From Nostoc flagelliforme FACHB-838 (GTDB taxonomy: Bacteria > Cyanobacteriota > Cyanobacteriia > Cyanobacteriales > Nostocaceae): 55,537 nt of DNA. Shown here piece after piece: positions 8,705 to 18,455 of the stretch. A model generated the notes under the pieces. It was not told the DNA's origin, searched no databases, and was given only the letters and a program-made list of their open reading frames with translations. Position numbers and translations under genes: made by a program. The stretch is taken from positions 1-55,537 of the forward strand of contig NZ_JACJSI010000045.1 in the NCBI RefSeq assembly GCF_014698065.1, in the 5' to 3' direction. Within the stretch, counting starts at the first letter, position 1. Every line of letters starts with the position of its first letter.

Positions 8705-8732
8705 GTAGGGGCACAACATGTTGTGCCCCTAC
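8705..8732. repeat. Perfect 28-bp palindrome (GTAGGGGC family)
   Basis: GTAGGGGCACAACA followed directly by its exact reverse complement. It lies between convergent hisD and cupin genes and could act as a bidirectional terminator, but similar palindromes at 24104, 27518 and 34188 show it belongs to a dispersed family. Confidence 0.65.
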
Positions 8733-8773
8733 GATTATCTGTACTCACGCCCGTTGCAATCTGCTGTAACTGC

Positions 8774-9265
8774 TTAACCAAATGGTAAAGCGTCCTTTTG
8801 ATCAAAGATTTCTACAGAATCGCCACGTCGAACCATGCGTTTTCCCAGATGTGGAAAATCAGCAATTTCCACATCAAGATTTTCTCCCCTCATTAAGTAA
8901 ACTAAGTTTTCATCCCCTACATTCCTGAGATGGTGGGCTACTGAAGGAGTTGGGAATGCCATAAAGTCCCCTGGAAAAACCTCAAATTCTTCCCCATCTA
9001 TTTCTGCGTAGGCGTAGCCCGCCGCAGGCATCGCTCGTCCCGATAATATATAAATCCATTCTTCCTCGCAGTGATGAGAATGGTAAACAAAAGATTCTTT
9101 CCCCGCAGGAATGACAGCAAAGTTGACCCCAGTACGCTTTAGCCCAACCGTGCGCCCCATGTATATTCCCGATATTTCCGAGTTTGCATTCCAAGGGTGA
9201 GAGAAGGTCTGCATACTGTCGGCAATTTGTTTAGCACGCAAAATCAAAGATTTTTTGTTTGTCAT
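8774..9265 (-). CDS. Cupin-domain protein
   Basis: A 163-residue single-domain cupin. The metal-binding motif 1 is visible as YHSHHCEEEWIYILSG (residues about 58-73) and motif 2 as PSVAHHLRN, so a metal-dependent beta-barrel fold is likely; the substrate is unknown. It begins MTNKKSLILRAKQ at ATG 9265. Between the two motifs the text AMPAAGYAYA is encoded by a 30-bp mobile repeat (9006-9035); relatives are expected to read directly from ILSGRA to EIDGEEFEV. Insertion in a loop between beta strands probably leaves the fold intact. Convergent with hisD, alone in its transcription unit. Confidence 0.8.
   Translation of the reverse strand: MTNKKSLILRAKQIADSMQTFSHPWNANSEISGIYMGRTVGLKRTGVNFAVIPAGKESFVYHSHHCEEEWIYILSGRAMPAAGYAYAEIDGEEFEVFPGDFMAFPTPSVAHHLRNVGDENLVYLMRGENLDVEIADFPHLGKRMVRRGDSVEIFDQKDALPFG
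9006..9035. repeat. Short repeat inserted in frame in the cupin gene
   Basis: GCGTAGGCGTAGCCCGCCGC followed by AGGCATCGCT, a motif found in many copies in Nostoc genomes; a truncated relative (GTAGGCGTAGCCCGTGATAG) is at about 34471. On the coding strand it reads AMPAAGYAYA. Confidence 0.65.
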
Positions 9266-9406
9266 ATTTCATAACTTGCTAATGGCTCAATCTCCCCAAA
9301 TTCAATGACATCAGGTTCTATAATCTCTATTTCAACATTAAGTAACTAAAGTAACTAGACATGAAAAATTATAAAATTAAGAGTAGAAGAGAACAGATTA
9401 TTGAAA

Positions 9407-9529
9407 ATGCCAGCAGCATTAAGAATAAAACTGACTAAAGAGGAAGACAAAACGTTACAGGTGTTGAGCCTTGCAGATAACGTAAGTAGGTCGGTGTCAA
9501 TAATTATAGTTATATTTAATCATGTCTAG
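9407..9529 (+). pseudogene. N-terminal remnant of an IS630-type transposase
   Basis: ATG at 9407 opens MPAALRIKLTKEEDKTLQVL followed by SLADNV, which resembles the helix-turn-helix start of IS630-family transposases common in Nostoc (I recall MPAPLRIRLTxEEDRTLxEL). After DNV the similarity ends and the frame stops at 9527-9529, leaving 40 codons of a gene that should have several hundred. No catalytic DDE domain follows. Confidence 0.55.
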
Positions 9530-10342
9530 CTACTTATCTGCCGCCTGGGTAGTCACTATAACAAAATCATCACTACTTGGTAAGATTATATAAGGTTAAA
9601 TTTTCTAACCACCGTTGTATATACAAGACCTCTGATGGAATAGTTTAATATTCAATGATTTATTATCTCTACTGTGAGAAATAATACTTACAGCAGTTTT
9701 CATGTATTTAAACCTAGTTCAGGAGTTTAAGTCCCTTGCTTCTATCAAGCAGCGCGAATTGAAGCCAAAGCTAAATCCCCGTCACGAAACGTAATTGCGT
9801 TAGCGACGTAGGAGCGTCATTGCGTTAGCGTAGCGGGGCGTTCGGTTTTAGGGTCTCGCAGAGAAGCCTATTGCGAATTGGTTTAACCACATTTGTCGTA
9901 AGGGCGCAAGACCTTGTGCCTCTATCGGTTAGTCTATTTAGCTGAAAATGGCTGTAAGCAAATAAAATCTATCTTAAGATATCAATTCTTTATACAAAAG
10001 ATAGTTGCTGAAAATATATATATTATGAGACAAAGCATACTAATCATGTACTTTACCTAACAAAAAGGAGGCAAAATTTGTCAGAAAACTAATTTGATAA
10101 CTACAACCTTTTAAAAGGTGAAGCAAAAAATAGCTAGAATTACTGCTCAGATTGAGGAAGTGCTAATTAAGTACCATACTCTAAATGAAATCTCCAAATT
10201 TAAGGCAAGAAATCAAAAATGTTGTGTAACAAATGTTACTTAACATAATATATAAAGCCGCAGCTTGTGACTGGCTGATACAACTATTACTAGCCTGTCT
10301 CTGAGCTAATTCCAGAAAAAAGTACTGGTACTAGTAACGATC
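9530..10342. other. Repeat-bearing intergenic region before tamB
   Basis: No gene of normal size is seen. At 9781-9840 there is a cluster of GCGTTAGCG, GTCATTGCG and GCGTAGCGGGGCG motifs, a Nostoc short repeat; a GTAAGGGCGCAAGACCTTGTG half-palindrome follows at about 9897. A GTG-started 43-codon frame at about 10119-10250 has no recognisable product. The last 100 bp presumably carry the promoter of the following gene. Confidence 0.4.
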
Positions 10343-13300
10343 ATGAAACGATCTCCAAATTCAGGAAATAATCAGGAACCATCTAATCCTCGTCTGTGGC
10401 TCCTGCTTTTAGGACGTACCAGTTTAGCTGTTGGTGTTGTTTTGCTGGTTGGAATTGCAGTCGGTGCTTGGTGGGCTAGAAGCTATATATATAAAGATTT
10501 AGCTCCATTAGTGCAACAAAATCTCGAACAATTGCTTGGGCGTCCAGTAAAAGTTGGGAACGTTGAACGTTTTTCGCTTTCTAGCCTAAGATTTAGCTCT
10601 CTATCAATACCAGCAACTCCCACCGATCCAGATCAGGTGGTAGCAAAAGCTTTGGAGGTGCAGTTCTCGCCCTTGCAGCTTCTCCTCAGCCGAAAACTGG
10701 CATTAAATGCGACGTTAATTCAACCCAATGTTTACATCCAACAGGATCAGGATGGTCGCTGGGTTACTGCCCAAGTCAAGGCTGGGGAGGGACAAGGTTT
10801 TATTCAAACCGACTTGGAGACACTTCAAATTCAAGATGGGAATGTAGAGTTATCGCCAGCCTCCGCACCAACTAGACCGAAAGGCTCAGTAATATTAAAT
10901 CAAGTTGGTGGTATTGCCCGATTTTTTGATCAAAATCAACGAATTGGTTATGACCTTAATGCTCAACTCGCCAGGGGAGGTGCAGTTAAAATCTCTGGTG
11001 AAACACAAACAAAAGCTCAACAAACTAATCTCAAGCTGCAAGCACAAAATTTACTAGCTTCTGATATTAGTAGATTAGTTGAGTTACCAATTGCTTTGCA
11101 AGCAGGGCGAATAGAAGCTGACTTAGGGGTTCAGATTCCACCCAAACTGTCAGAAACAGCCGTTACGGGAACCGCCACAGCTAATCAAGTCATTGCTAAA
11201 GTTCCAAATATTCCTCAGCAAGTTTCTAATTTTAATGGGAGATTTATATTTAATGGTCAGACAGTTTCTTTAGAAAATCTAAATACAAACTTTGGCAAAG
11301 TTCCTATTCTGGCTAATGGAACAATTAATACTCAAACAGGTTTTAATGTTGTAGCTCAAATAAAACCTGTTAGTGCGAAAAATATTTTAGACACGCTGAA
11401 TGTAAAATCGCCAGTCCCAGCTAGTGGCGAAGTTCAAGCAAATATTAAGGTAGGCGGCGCACTACAGCAACCAGTCGTTAGCGGCACGGTAAGCAACACA
11501 AAACCTATTCAAGTTGACCGCCTTCAATTTAAAACCGTCAACACTGACTTTCGTTTGAATGCATCTCAAACTGCATCTCAACTTACCGTCTCTAATCTAA
11601 ATTTAGTCCCCGCAGCAGGTGGTCAAATTACAGGTGGCGGTCAAGCTAATATAGGAGTCAAAGATAACGTAATCTTTAATGCTCAAGTTGATGGTGTATC
11701 AGGGGATATATTAGCACGTACCTACGGCCTTACTCTTCCGATCGCAGTTGGGAATATTTCAGCAAAAGCACAAGTTACTGGCTCACTTGGCAAACAGCCT
11801 TTGAACCTTGATATTAATAGTGTTCAAGTAACGCCGCCAACTGGGGGGCAAATTACAGCCAATGGTCAAATTCAACTAGCACCTCAAGGTCAGGTAAGCG
11901 TAAATATTCAAGCTCAAGGTTTACCAGGAAATGCGATCGCTCAAGGTTACGGTATTTCAACACCGATTAATATTGGTGGTATATCTGCGAACGCTAAAGT
12001 TTCTGGTTCTCTGGATAAACCCTTAAATGTTAATATTGGTCGCGTTCAAGCAAGTCCAGAGGTGGGAGGGCAAGTAACAGCTAGCGGTCAACTTCAGCTT
12101 GCACCCCAAGGTAGAGTAGCGTTGAATGTCCAAGCACAAAATTTACCAGGGGATGCGATCGCAAAAGCATACGAATCCTCACCCGGTATTACCATTGGGA
12201 ATGTATCAGCAAATGCCAATATTTCCGGTACTCTGAACAATCTGCAAGCAGTAGCGCGGGTGCAAGCGCCTAACGCCACCTATCCCACTACCGGACGAGT
12301 TGTTGTTGATCAACAAGGAGAGAATATTGTCTTTCCAAATGCTGTCGTGAACGTGGCAGGTGGGACAATCAGAGCTAGTGGTCAACTTGCACAACAACGC
12401 TGGCAAGCAGCTGTCAACACTTCTCAAATTCAACTCAATCGGTTTTCACCACAACTGCGAGGAAGGCTCAATAGCAACATCCAGTTAGCAGGTACAACAG
12501 AATCTTTCCAGCTTGCAGATATTCGCGCCGCAGGACAAATCCGCCTTTCCCAAGGAGTAGCGCTGCTAGCACAACCGCTCACCGCTCAATTTCAGTGGAA
12601 TGGACAGCAGATTATAGTTGAAAACGCAAGTACCCCAGGATTGAGTGCTAATGGTGCGATCGCTATTCAAACTCCACCAACTGGCGCACCGGAAATTGCA
12701 GGATTTAATTTAAATGTACTGGCACAGAATTTCAACTTAAAAAATACTGGTTTTGAAATTCCCGGTGACGTAGAACTAGCGGGGTTACTTGATTTTAAAG
12801 GACAAGTTACAGGTACTCCAGATGTTCCGCAAGCTACTGGCAATATCCGACTGCGGAATTTCCAGGTTAGTGACTTGGCGTTTGACCCGCTTTTAACCGG
12901 AAACGTGAATTTTCAAGGAGGACAGGGAGCAAGTCTGCGATTAGCCGGGAAACAAGATCGGATTGCGCTGAACCTGGGTGCAGATTATCGTCCCACTTCA
13001 TTTTTAGTCAAGCGGGATGAGGCAGTTACCACAGGTAGAACTGAGGGAGATAACTTACTCATTAACGCTCAACAGTTTCCCATAGCTCTGATTGGAGGCT
13101 TTTTACCGAACAATCAATTGCAACCACTAGCGGGGCAACTATCGGGAGATTTAGTTGTTAATCTGAATAATTATGCCATTGCGGGAGACGTTGCGATCGC
13201 CGGGCCTCGTGTTGCCAGAGTAGCAGCAGATGAATTTCGCGGCACTATTAATTATGCTGATGGCACTGCTAGCTTGGCTAATGGTCAATTGCGGATTGGA

Positions 13301-15706
13301 GATAGCAACATCGCCCTGAGTGGAAATGTAAAAGCAGGTAACGACCCGCAATTCCAATTCCAAGCTAATTTTGATCAAGCAAGAATCCAGAGACTTTTAC
13401 AAGCGTTTAATATCTTTGATTTTCAAGACTTTGGTACCGGGTTGCAGCCTCCAACGTTAGCTGGAGCAGAGGTACTCGATACCAACGCTATCAGTTTGCC
13501 CAATGCAGATTTGCTAACACAGCTTGCATATTTCTCAAAAATTAGAAGATTGGTAGCACAACAACAGCAAGAAGAGAGAAATGGAACTGCATCTTTACCT
13601 ACCCTTGCAGAATTAACGGGTGCTTTGAGCGGAGGAATTACAGCTAATGGCTCGTTAAAGTCTGGGTTGAATGTCGGCTTTAATTTCCAAGGTGCTAACT
13701 GGCAATGGGGTGAATACTCCATTAATCAAGTCGTTGCTCAAGGTACTTTTGCCGATGGAATCGTCACACTTTCGCCGTTGAGTGTCGGTATAAATCAAGG
13801 ACTAGTGGCTTTTTCAGGGCAGTTAGGAACTGAGCAACTATCTGGAAACTTGAATGTAGCAAGTTTACCTTTATCACTTTTACAGCCTTTTATCGAACAA
13901 TACCCCATAGATATCACTGGTAATGTAAATGCTAATGCTGCCTTGGGAGGTAGTTTACAAGATCCCAGAGTTCAAGGGGAAGTGACACTGGCTAATGCAA
14001 CTCTCAACAAGCAACCTGTACGAACAGGACAAGCGAACTTTGATTACAACAATGCTCGTTTGAATTTTGACAGTAGCTTACTAGTGACAGGAACGCAGCC
14101 AGTTACTATTACAGGTAGCGTACCTGCTCCGTTACCTTTTGCCGAAGTGCAACCGGATAGCAATCAAATCAACATCAACGCCAATGTGAACAATGAAGGA
14201 TTGGCACTGTTAAACCTGTTTACTAACAATCAAGTCGCTTGGGTAAATGGTCAAGGACAAGTAGATTTAAATGTTCAAGGTACTTTAAACGAACCAATTA
14301 TTAACGGCAATGTCACACTTAATGATGCAACTTTTAGCGCTAAAGCCTTATCTGAACCCCTAACGAATGTCACAGGAACAGCGCAATTTAATGGCAATAC
14401 GGTGAATGTCCAAGGTATCCAAGGCACTTACAATGAAGGGCAAGTAAGTGCATCAGGCATACTCCCGATTCTTCAGCCTCAGCAAGCCGTAGCAAATCCT
14501 CTCACAGTATCAATAGCAGACAAACTCAACTTTGAAATTGCAGGACTGTATGAAGGCGGTGTTGGCGGCGATATCGTATTTCGCGGAACAGCGTTAAAAC
14601 CTGTAATTGGTGGAGAGATTGAACTGAGTGATGGTCAGGTGATTATTGGAAACTCGGCTACTGGTGAGAAAAAATCAGCAGCTACAGCAGCGGCTAACGC
14701 TAACGTCATAAATAGGGAAGAGTTTAACATTAATGTCACACCTACAGCAGAGAGTAATCCTAGCCCAGTGATTACACCAGAAAGTAGCACTAGCACAGCA
14801 ACTCCACCCAATTTAGCTATAGAGTTTGCAGATTTAAGGTTAATTCTAGACGACGATGTTCGTGTTACCAGTCAATCCTTTCTCGACTCAATACCAGGAG
14901 CAGCCGTCTTTAGTCAGCCCCTATTGAGCTTTGATGCAAAAGGCGACTTGACCATTAATGGTACATTAGCCAAACCGCGTCCTGAAGGAGTCATTCGTTT
15001 GACAGGAGGACGAGTAAGTTTATTTTCGACTGAGTTTACCTTGGAACGAGGGTATGAACAAACCGCGCGGTTTATTCCAAGTCAAGGACTTGACCCTACT
15101 TTGGATGTCCGACTGCTCGCAATTGTACCTGAAACATCGGCAATCAACAATAGAATTTTGGAATCACCATTGTCTGCTGAAATCAGCGATGTTTCTGCTA
15201 CCAACTTTGGGACTTTACGTACAGTTCGCGTTCAAGCCAGGGTTAACGGGCCAGCTAGTGAATTGGGCGAAAATCTGGAACTGACGAGTCAACCTAACCG
15301 TAGTAGAGGAGAAATAGTTGCTTTACTGGGTGGCTCGATTCTTGGTTCTTTCGGTCAAGCAGATGCAGGACAAGGACTGACTAATTTCGCTAGCTCTACC
15401 ATTTTAGGTGGTTTGCAAGGAACTATTACTGCGATCGGTCAGGCTGTTGGTTTCAGCGAATTTCGGATATTCCCCACCCCTACCACTAGTGATGAAAAAA
15501 CGACAGCTTCAGTTCTGAATTTATCAGCAGAAGGTGTATTTGACATCAGTAGAAATTTCTCTGCTTCTTTATCACGACCTCTTTCTAGCGATGAGTCTTT
15601 CCGTTATAACGTGCTTTATCGACTCAATGACGAAATTTTGATGCGAGGCTCAACTAATTTGGGGGATGAAAATCAATTCCAAGTTCAGTATGAAACCAGG
15701 TTTTAG
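10343..15706 (+). CDS. tamB: TamB-like translocation/assembly module protein (DUF490)
   Basis: A 1787-residue envelope protein. An N-terminal membrane anchor (about residues 24-47, TSLAVGVVLLVGIAVGAWW) is followed by a very long repetitive beta-rich region with repeated units of the type GQI(Q)LAPQGQVSVNIQAQGLPG, and ends in the conserved C-terminal TamB/DUF490 domain (about residues 1400-1787), with SRGEIVALLGG, FSASLSRPLSSDESFRYN and a final aromatic residue (QVQYETRF). TamB-family proteins span the periplasm as lipid-conducting or assembly bridges between inner and outer membrane. In cyanobacteria they are large, as here. ATG 10343 is chosen because the anchor follows closely. Internal segments near residues 470-640 repeat one another, as expected for the beta-groove. 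Confidence 0.88.
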   Translation: MKRSPNSGNNQEPSNPRLWLLLLGRTSLAVGVVLLVGIAVGAWWARSYIYKDLAPLVQQNLEQLLGRPVKVGNVERFSLSSLRFSSLSIPATPTDPDQVVAKALEVQFSPLQLLLSRKLALNATLIQPNVYIQQDQDGRWVTAQVKAGEGQGFIQTDLETLQIQDGNVELSPASAPTRPKGSVILNQVGGIARFFDQNQRIGYDLNAQLARGGAVKISGETQTKAQQTNLKLQAQNLLASDISRLVELPIALQAGRIEADLGVQIPPKLSETAVTGTATANQVIAKVPNIPQQVSNFNGRFIFNGQTVSLENLNTNFGKVPILANGTINTQTGFNVVAQIKPVSAKNILDTLNVKSPVPASGEVQANIKVGGALQQPVVSGTVSNTKPIQVDRLQFKTVNTDFRLNASQTASQLTVSNLNLVPAAGGQITGGGQANIGVKDNVIFNAQVDGVSGDILARTYGLTLPIAVGNISAKAQVTGSLGKQPLNLDINSVQVTPPTGGQITANGQIQLAPQGQVSVNIQAQGLPGNAIAQGYGISTPINIGGISANAKVSGSLDKPLNVNIGRVQASPEVGGQVTASGQLQLAPQGRVALNVQAQNLPGDAIAKAYESSPGITIGNVSANANISGTLNNLQAVARVQAPNATYPTTGRVVVDQQGENIVFPNAVVNVAGGTIRASGQLAQQRWQAAVNTSQIQLNRFSPQLRGRLNSNIQLAGTTESFQLADIRAAGQIRLSQGVALLAQPLTAQFQWNGQQIIVENASTPGLSANGAIAIQTPPTGAPEIAGFNLNVLAQNFNLKNTGFEIPGDVELAGLLDFKGQVTGTPDVPQATGNIRLRNFQVSDLAFDPLLTGNVNFQGGQGASLRLAGKQDRIALNLGADYRPTSFLVKRDEAVTTGRTEGDNLLINAQQFPIALIGGFLPNNQLQPLAGQLSGDLVVNLNNYAIAGDVAIAGPRVARVAADEFRGTINYADGTASLANGQLRIGDSNIALSGNVKAGNDPQFQFQANFDQARIQRLLQAFNIFDFQDFGTGLQPPTLAGAEVLDTNAISLPNADLLTQLAYFSKIRRLVAQQQQEERNGTASLPTLAELTGALSGGITANGSLKSGLNVGFNFQGANWQWGEYSINQVVAQGTFADGIVTLSPLSVGINQGLVAFSGQLGTEQLSGNLNVASLPLSLLQPFIEQYPIDITGNVNANAALGGSLQDPRVQGEVTLANATLNKQPVRTGQANFDYNNARLNFDSSLLVTGTQPVTITGSVPAPLPFAEVQPDSNQININANVNNEGLALLNLFTNNQVAWVNGQGQVDLNVQGTLNEPIINGNVTLNDATFSAKALSEPLTNVTGTAQFNGNTVNVQGIQGTYNEGQVSASGILPILQPQQAVANPLTVSIADKLNFEIAGLYEGGVGGDIVFRGTALKPVIGGEIELSDGQVIIGNSATGEKKSAATAAANANVINREEFNINVTPTAESNPSPVITPESSTSTATPPNLAIEFADLRLILDDDVRVTSQSFLDSIPGAAVFSQPLLSFDAKGDLTINGTLAKPRPEGVIRLTGGRVSLFSTEFTLERGYEQTARFIPSQGLDPTLDVRLLAIVPETSAINNRILESPLSAEISDVSATNFGTLRTVRVQARVNGPASELGENLELTSQPNRSRGEIVALLGGSILGSFGQADAGQGLTNFASSTILGGLQGTITAIGQAVGFSEFRIFPTPTTSDEKTTASVLNLSAEGVFDISRNFSASLSRPLSSDESFRYNVLYRLNDEILMRGSTNLGDENQFQVQYETRF

Positions 15707-16144
15707 AGCAATACAGTTCGAATCTCTACAAGTTGGTTCTAGGCAGGTTTTTAACTTAACTTGACACACCGTAGCCCCGCGATCGCGAAGGGGTACAATG
15801 ACTAGAGAAGCTCTTATACAGTTAGCAAGGCAATTTCTATCTCTTTCTCCCCTGCTCCTCTGTCTCTCTAGGAACTAAAGGACTTGCAAAAAATAAATTA
15901 TCCCAAATTATTTCTAGATTTGTAAGGACGCAAGACCTTGCGCCCATACAAAACAATTTAGTTTCAAAGAGTCAATGGTGAATTTTTGACTTGCTAATGA
16001 CCAATAATTTATTGAGAAGTTAGGATGAAATTACAATCGAACATCAGTTGAGATATTTTCTTCTGATGCAAGTAAAAACATCAAACAGCAACGTTTATTC
16101 TGTCAAATTTTACCAATTTTTAGTAAATTTAAATTACCAATCCC
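15707..16144. other. Repeat-containing spacer after tamB
   Basis: Holds CCCCGCGATCGCGAAGGGGT (about 15775), a CTCCCCTGCTCCTCTGTCTC tract (about 15848) and an imperfect hairpin TGTAAGGACGCAAG / CTTGCGCCCATACA (about 15918-15947) of the GTAGGGGC family. No gene is seen. Confidence 0.45.
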
Positions 16145-17488
16145 ATGCCAAATCGTCATTATCCTCCTGCTTACTTACGCTATCTCAAAGCCAGGTTATC
16201 GAATCTAGGGAGACCTAGTTTTTGGGTAACTGCAATTTTTTTATCTGTAGTCGGACTAGGAACCTGGGAATACTGGTCAAACCCCAATATTTTTGTTTCT
16301 AAGCAAAAAACCCCAGCCACTTCACAAAAGCCTGCTGATTCCTCACTCTCAGAAGAAAACAAAGCTATTGCAGCAGATATTGATAACCTACCAGTTTTGT
16401 TTAATGACTTTGAGCAAGCATCTCTCTCATTAACGGCAAATACGCCCCAGGAAAAGACTGACGCAAAAAACAGCAAAGGCTTATTAGAGGATGTAATTAA
16501 AAAACAAAATTCTGCTAGTGATACCAAATTAAACCCTGGTTTAGGTGTTAATAGCGACACCTCCCCAGCCATGAAAAACCCCTTTGTAGTACAAACAGAA
16601 AATTTATTGCGTGCTGGGACGGTTAATAGTAATAACCAATTTCTGGGTGTTAAAACCCTAAATGCGGCATCTGAACCAACAGAGGGTCAACAAACATCCT
16701 CTAGTTTGAGTATTGGATTGACTAATCAAACTAACAAGAATCAAAATTCTCTCCCTGTCAGCCCTCTGCAATCAGCGCTCAACCAATGGACAAACCAGAA
16801 ATTGTCTAGCTTTAATGGTACCGCAACTCGAACAAATGCGTCGAGTCAAGTATCTGAGGCAGGAACAACGTTAATGCCACCCATTAACAGCTTACCCAGT
16901 CAGAATTCTCTACCAAGCACTGGGTTAACTACTGGAGCAGGCTACACATCAACGGGTACAAACTTACCACAAAATAATCCTTACACTAATCTAAATGGTG
17001 GTCAGGTAATCCCTGGTAGTGTGTCAACGAGTACGAACTTACCACAAAATCCTGACAACACTATTTACACTAATTTAAATGGTGGTCAGGTAGTGCCTAA
17101 TGTCGCACCAGTAACGCCCCCATTCACCTCTACTGCACCAAATAATCTTGTACCTTACTCTAGTCCGAGTCAAGGTGTTGTCAACCCTACAAACCCTGTG
17201 GGATATGGAAATTATGGTTTGCAGCAGCGAACGCAACAACCACAGTCCAATTATGGAAATTATGGTTTGCAGCAGCGAACGCAACAACCACAGTCCAATT
17301 ATGGAAATTATGGCTTGCAGCAGCCAACACAACAACCACAGTCCAATTATGGAAATTATGGCTTGCAGCAGCAAACACAACAGCCACAGTCTAATTATGG
17401 GAATTATATTTTGCAGCAACCAACACAGTCAAATTCCTTATATCTTCGGCAGATTCGAGACAAGTATAGAAGTCCGGGTCAAAAATGA
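16145..17488 (+). CDS. Membrane-anchored Q/N/P/S/T-rich repeat protein, unknown function
   Basis: A 447-residue protein with one membrane segment near residues 24-38 (FWVTAIFLSVVGLGTWEYW) and a long low-complexity C-terminal part rich in Asn, Gln, Ser, Thr and Pro. Two imperfect units with TNLPQN and YTNLNGGQV (about 277-315) are followed by five 16-residue units NYGNYGLQQxTQQPQS (about 353-431), encoded by a 48-bp tandem repeat. The N-terminus is short and basic, so the large domain probably faces the periplasm. Composition suggests a flexible spacer or cell-wall-associated protein. It lies convergent to an SLH-domain gene with 34 bp between the stops. No homologue is recognised. Confidence 0.7.
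   Translation: MPNRHYPPAYLRYLKARLSNLGRPSFWVTAIFLSVVGLGTWEYWSNPNIFVSKQKTPATSQKPADSSLSEENKAIAADIDNLPVLFNDFEQASLSLTANTPQEKTDAKNSKGLLEDVIKKQNSASDTKLNPGLGVNSDTSPAMKNPFVVQTENLLRAGTVNSNNQFLGVKTLNAASEPTEGQQTSSSLSIGLTNQTNKNQNSLPVSPLQSALNQWTNQKLSSFNGTATRTNASSQVSEAGTTLMPPINSLPSQNSLPSTGLTTGAGYTSTGTNLPQNNPYTNLNGGQVIPGSVSTSTNLPQNPDNTIYTNLNGGQVVPNVAPVTPPFTSTAPNNLVPYSSPSQGVVNPTNPVGYGNYGLQQRTQQPQSNYGNYGLQQRTQQPQSNYGNYGLQQPTQQPQSNYGNYGLQQQTQQPQSNYGNYILQQPTQSNSLYLRQIRDKYRSPGQK
17201..17437 (+). repeat. 48-bp coding tandem repeat, five copies
   Basis: Units start at about 17201, 17249, 17297, 17345 and 17393, each beginning (A/G)(A/G)TTATGG(A/G)AATTATG and ending CAACCACAGTCC. The first two are nearly identical, the third and fourth differ mainly at one Arg/Pro/Gln codon, and the last is shortened. 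Copy number is likely to vary between strains. Confidence 0.85.
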
Positions 17489-17522
17489 TTGTAAGCACGT
17501 TGCTTGACTGAATAAAGTGCAG

Positions 17523-18197
17523 TTAAGGAGATTGTGGGCTATTTGGAATAATGGGAACCTCTGGTGTTTCAGGTTGTTGCTGTTGTCGTTGTAAATATTT
17601 ACTCAGTACATAAGCCATATCTCCACGCGTTACGGGTTTTAATGGGGAAATATTTCCTTGAGCATCTGTGTTAAGAAATCCCTCAGTAGCGACTGTAGCG
17701 ATCGCTTTTCTGGCCCAAGCTGGGATAGACTTTTCATCTGGATATGAAGCCAAAATCTCATTTACAGCATCATCGGGAAACTGAAAGACACCATAAGCCT
17801 GGGCGAAAATAGCCAGAGCTTCTGCCTTTGTCACCTTTTGGTTAGGGAAAAACTCATTGCGCCGATAGCCTTTCATAATGTCAGTTTTTAAAACTGTTTG
17901 TATATCATTAAATGCCCAATGAGAACGAGGAACATCTGGAATCGCTAAATTTTCTTTATTAACAGCTTCTCTTTTATTTAGCCCAAATGCTTTCACCATA
18001 ATCGACGCTAATTCTGCCCTACTCAGTAACCTTTCTGGGTAAAATTTGCCATCAGAAAAGTTTGTCATCCATTTGGCAGCAGTTACCTTTTCAATAGAAT
18101 CAGATGAGATTCCAGAAGTAGATTCTGGGACTTGAGCAATTGCTGGCAGGTTTTGTAATAGTGCCACTAAAGATAGAGTAATTGAAAGCTGACGCAT
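17523..18197 (-). CDS. SLH (S-layer homology) domain protein
   Basis: A 224-residue secreted protein: an N-terminal signal peptide (MRQLSITLSLVALLQNLPAI, likely cleaved after AIA-Q) followed by SLH-type repeats. Visible SLH pieces are NFSDGKFYPERLLSRAELAS, IPDVPRSHWAFNDIQ, GYRRNEFFPNQKVTKAEAL and ISPLKPVTRGDMAYVLSKY. SLH domains anchor proteins to pyruvylated cell-wall polymers or peptidoglycan. The track of the frame begins at a GTG four codons earlier (18209); ATG 18197 is preferred because it starts the signal peptide. The C-terminus is a short Q/P-rich tail. Confidence 0.85.
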   Translation of the reverse strand: MRQLSITLSLVALLQNLPAIAQVPESTSGISSDSIEKVTAAKWMTNFSDGKFYPERLLSRAELASIMVKAFGLNKREAVNKENLAIPDVPRSHWAFNDIQTVLKTDIMKGYRRNEFFPNQKVTKAEALAIFAQAYGVFQFPDDAVNEILASYPDEKSIPAWARKAIATVATEGFLNTDAQGNISPLKPVTRGDMAYVLSKYLQRQQQQPETPEVPIIPNSPQSP

Positions 18198-18455
18198 GAT
18201 GATAACCACTTTTAGCTGCTGTGAATTTAAAAAACTACGTTACTGAGGTTAAGGCAAAATTTGGTATTCCTAATAACCTGTAACTCAGTTGATGACGAAT
18301 TTAAGCTGGGCAATGTTGCGTAGCTACATAGTGTGTTAGCTGGTTTTCATAACCAAGAGAGTAGCAATCAGCAAAAACTTGTTTTTTACCTTTCATTTTT
18401 TGGCGTTATCTGCCTACTACTATGGACTATAGACAGTTTTTCAGGAGTTTTGGCA

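Noticed and set aside
17201..17437. Regular repeats considered as a CRISPR array
   Set aside because: The units are contiguous 48-bp in-frame coding repeats without unique spacers.
18333..18455. 41-codon N-terminal extension of RpiA with a hydrophobic stretch
   Set aside because: The family starts at MTAAADPVKLM, which has a CAGGAG site; a membrane signal on this cytosolic enzyme is unlikely.
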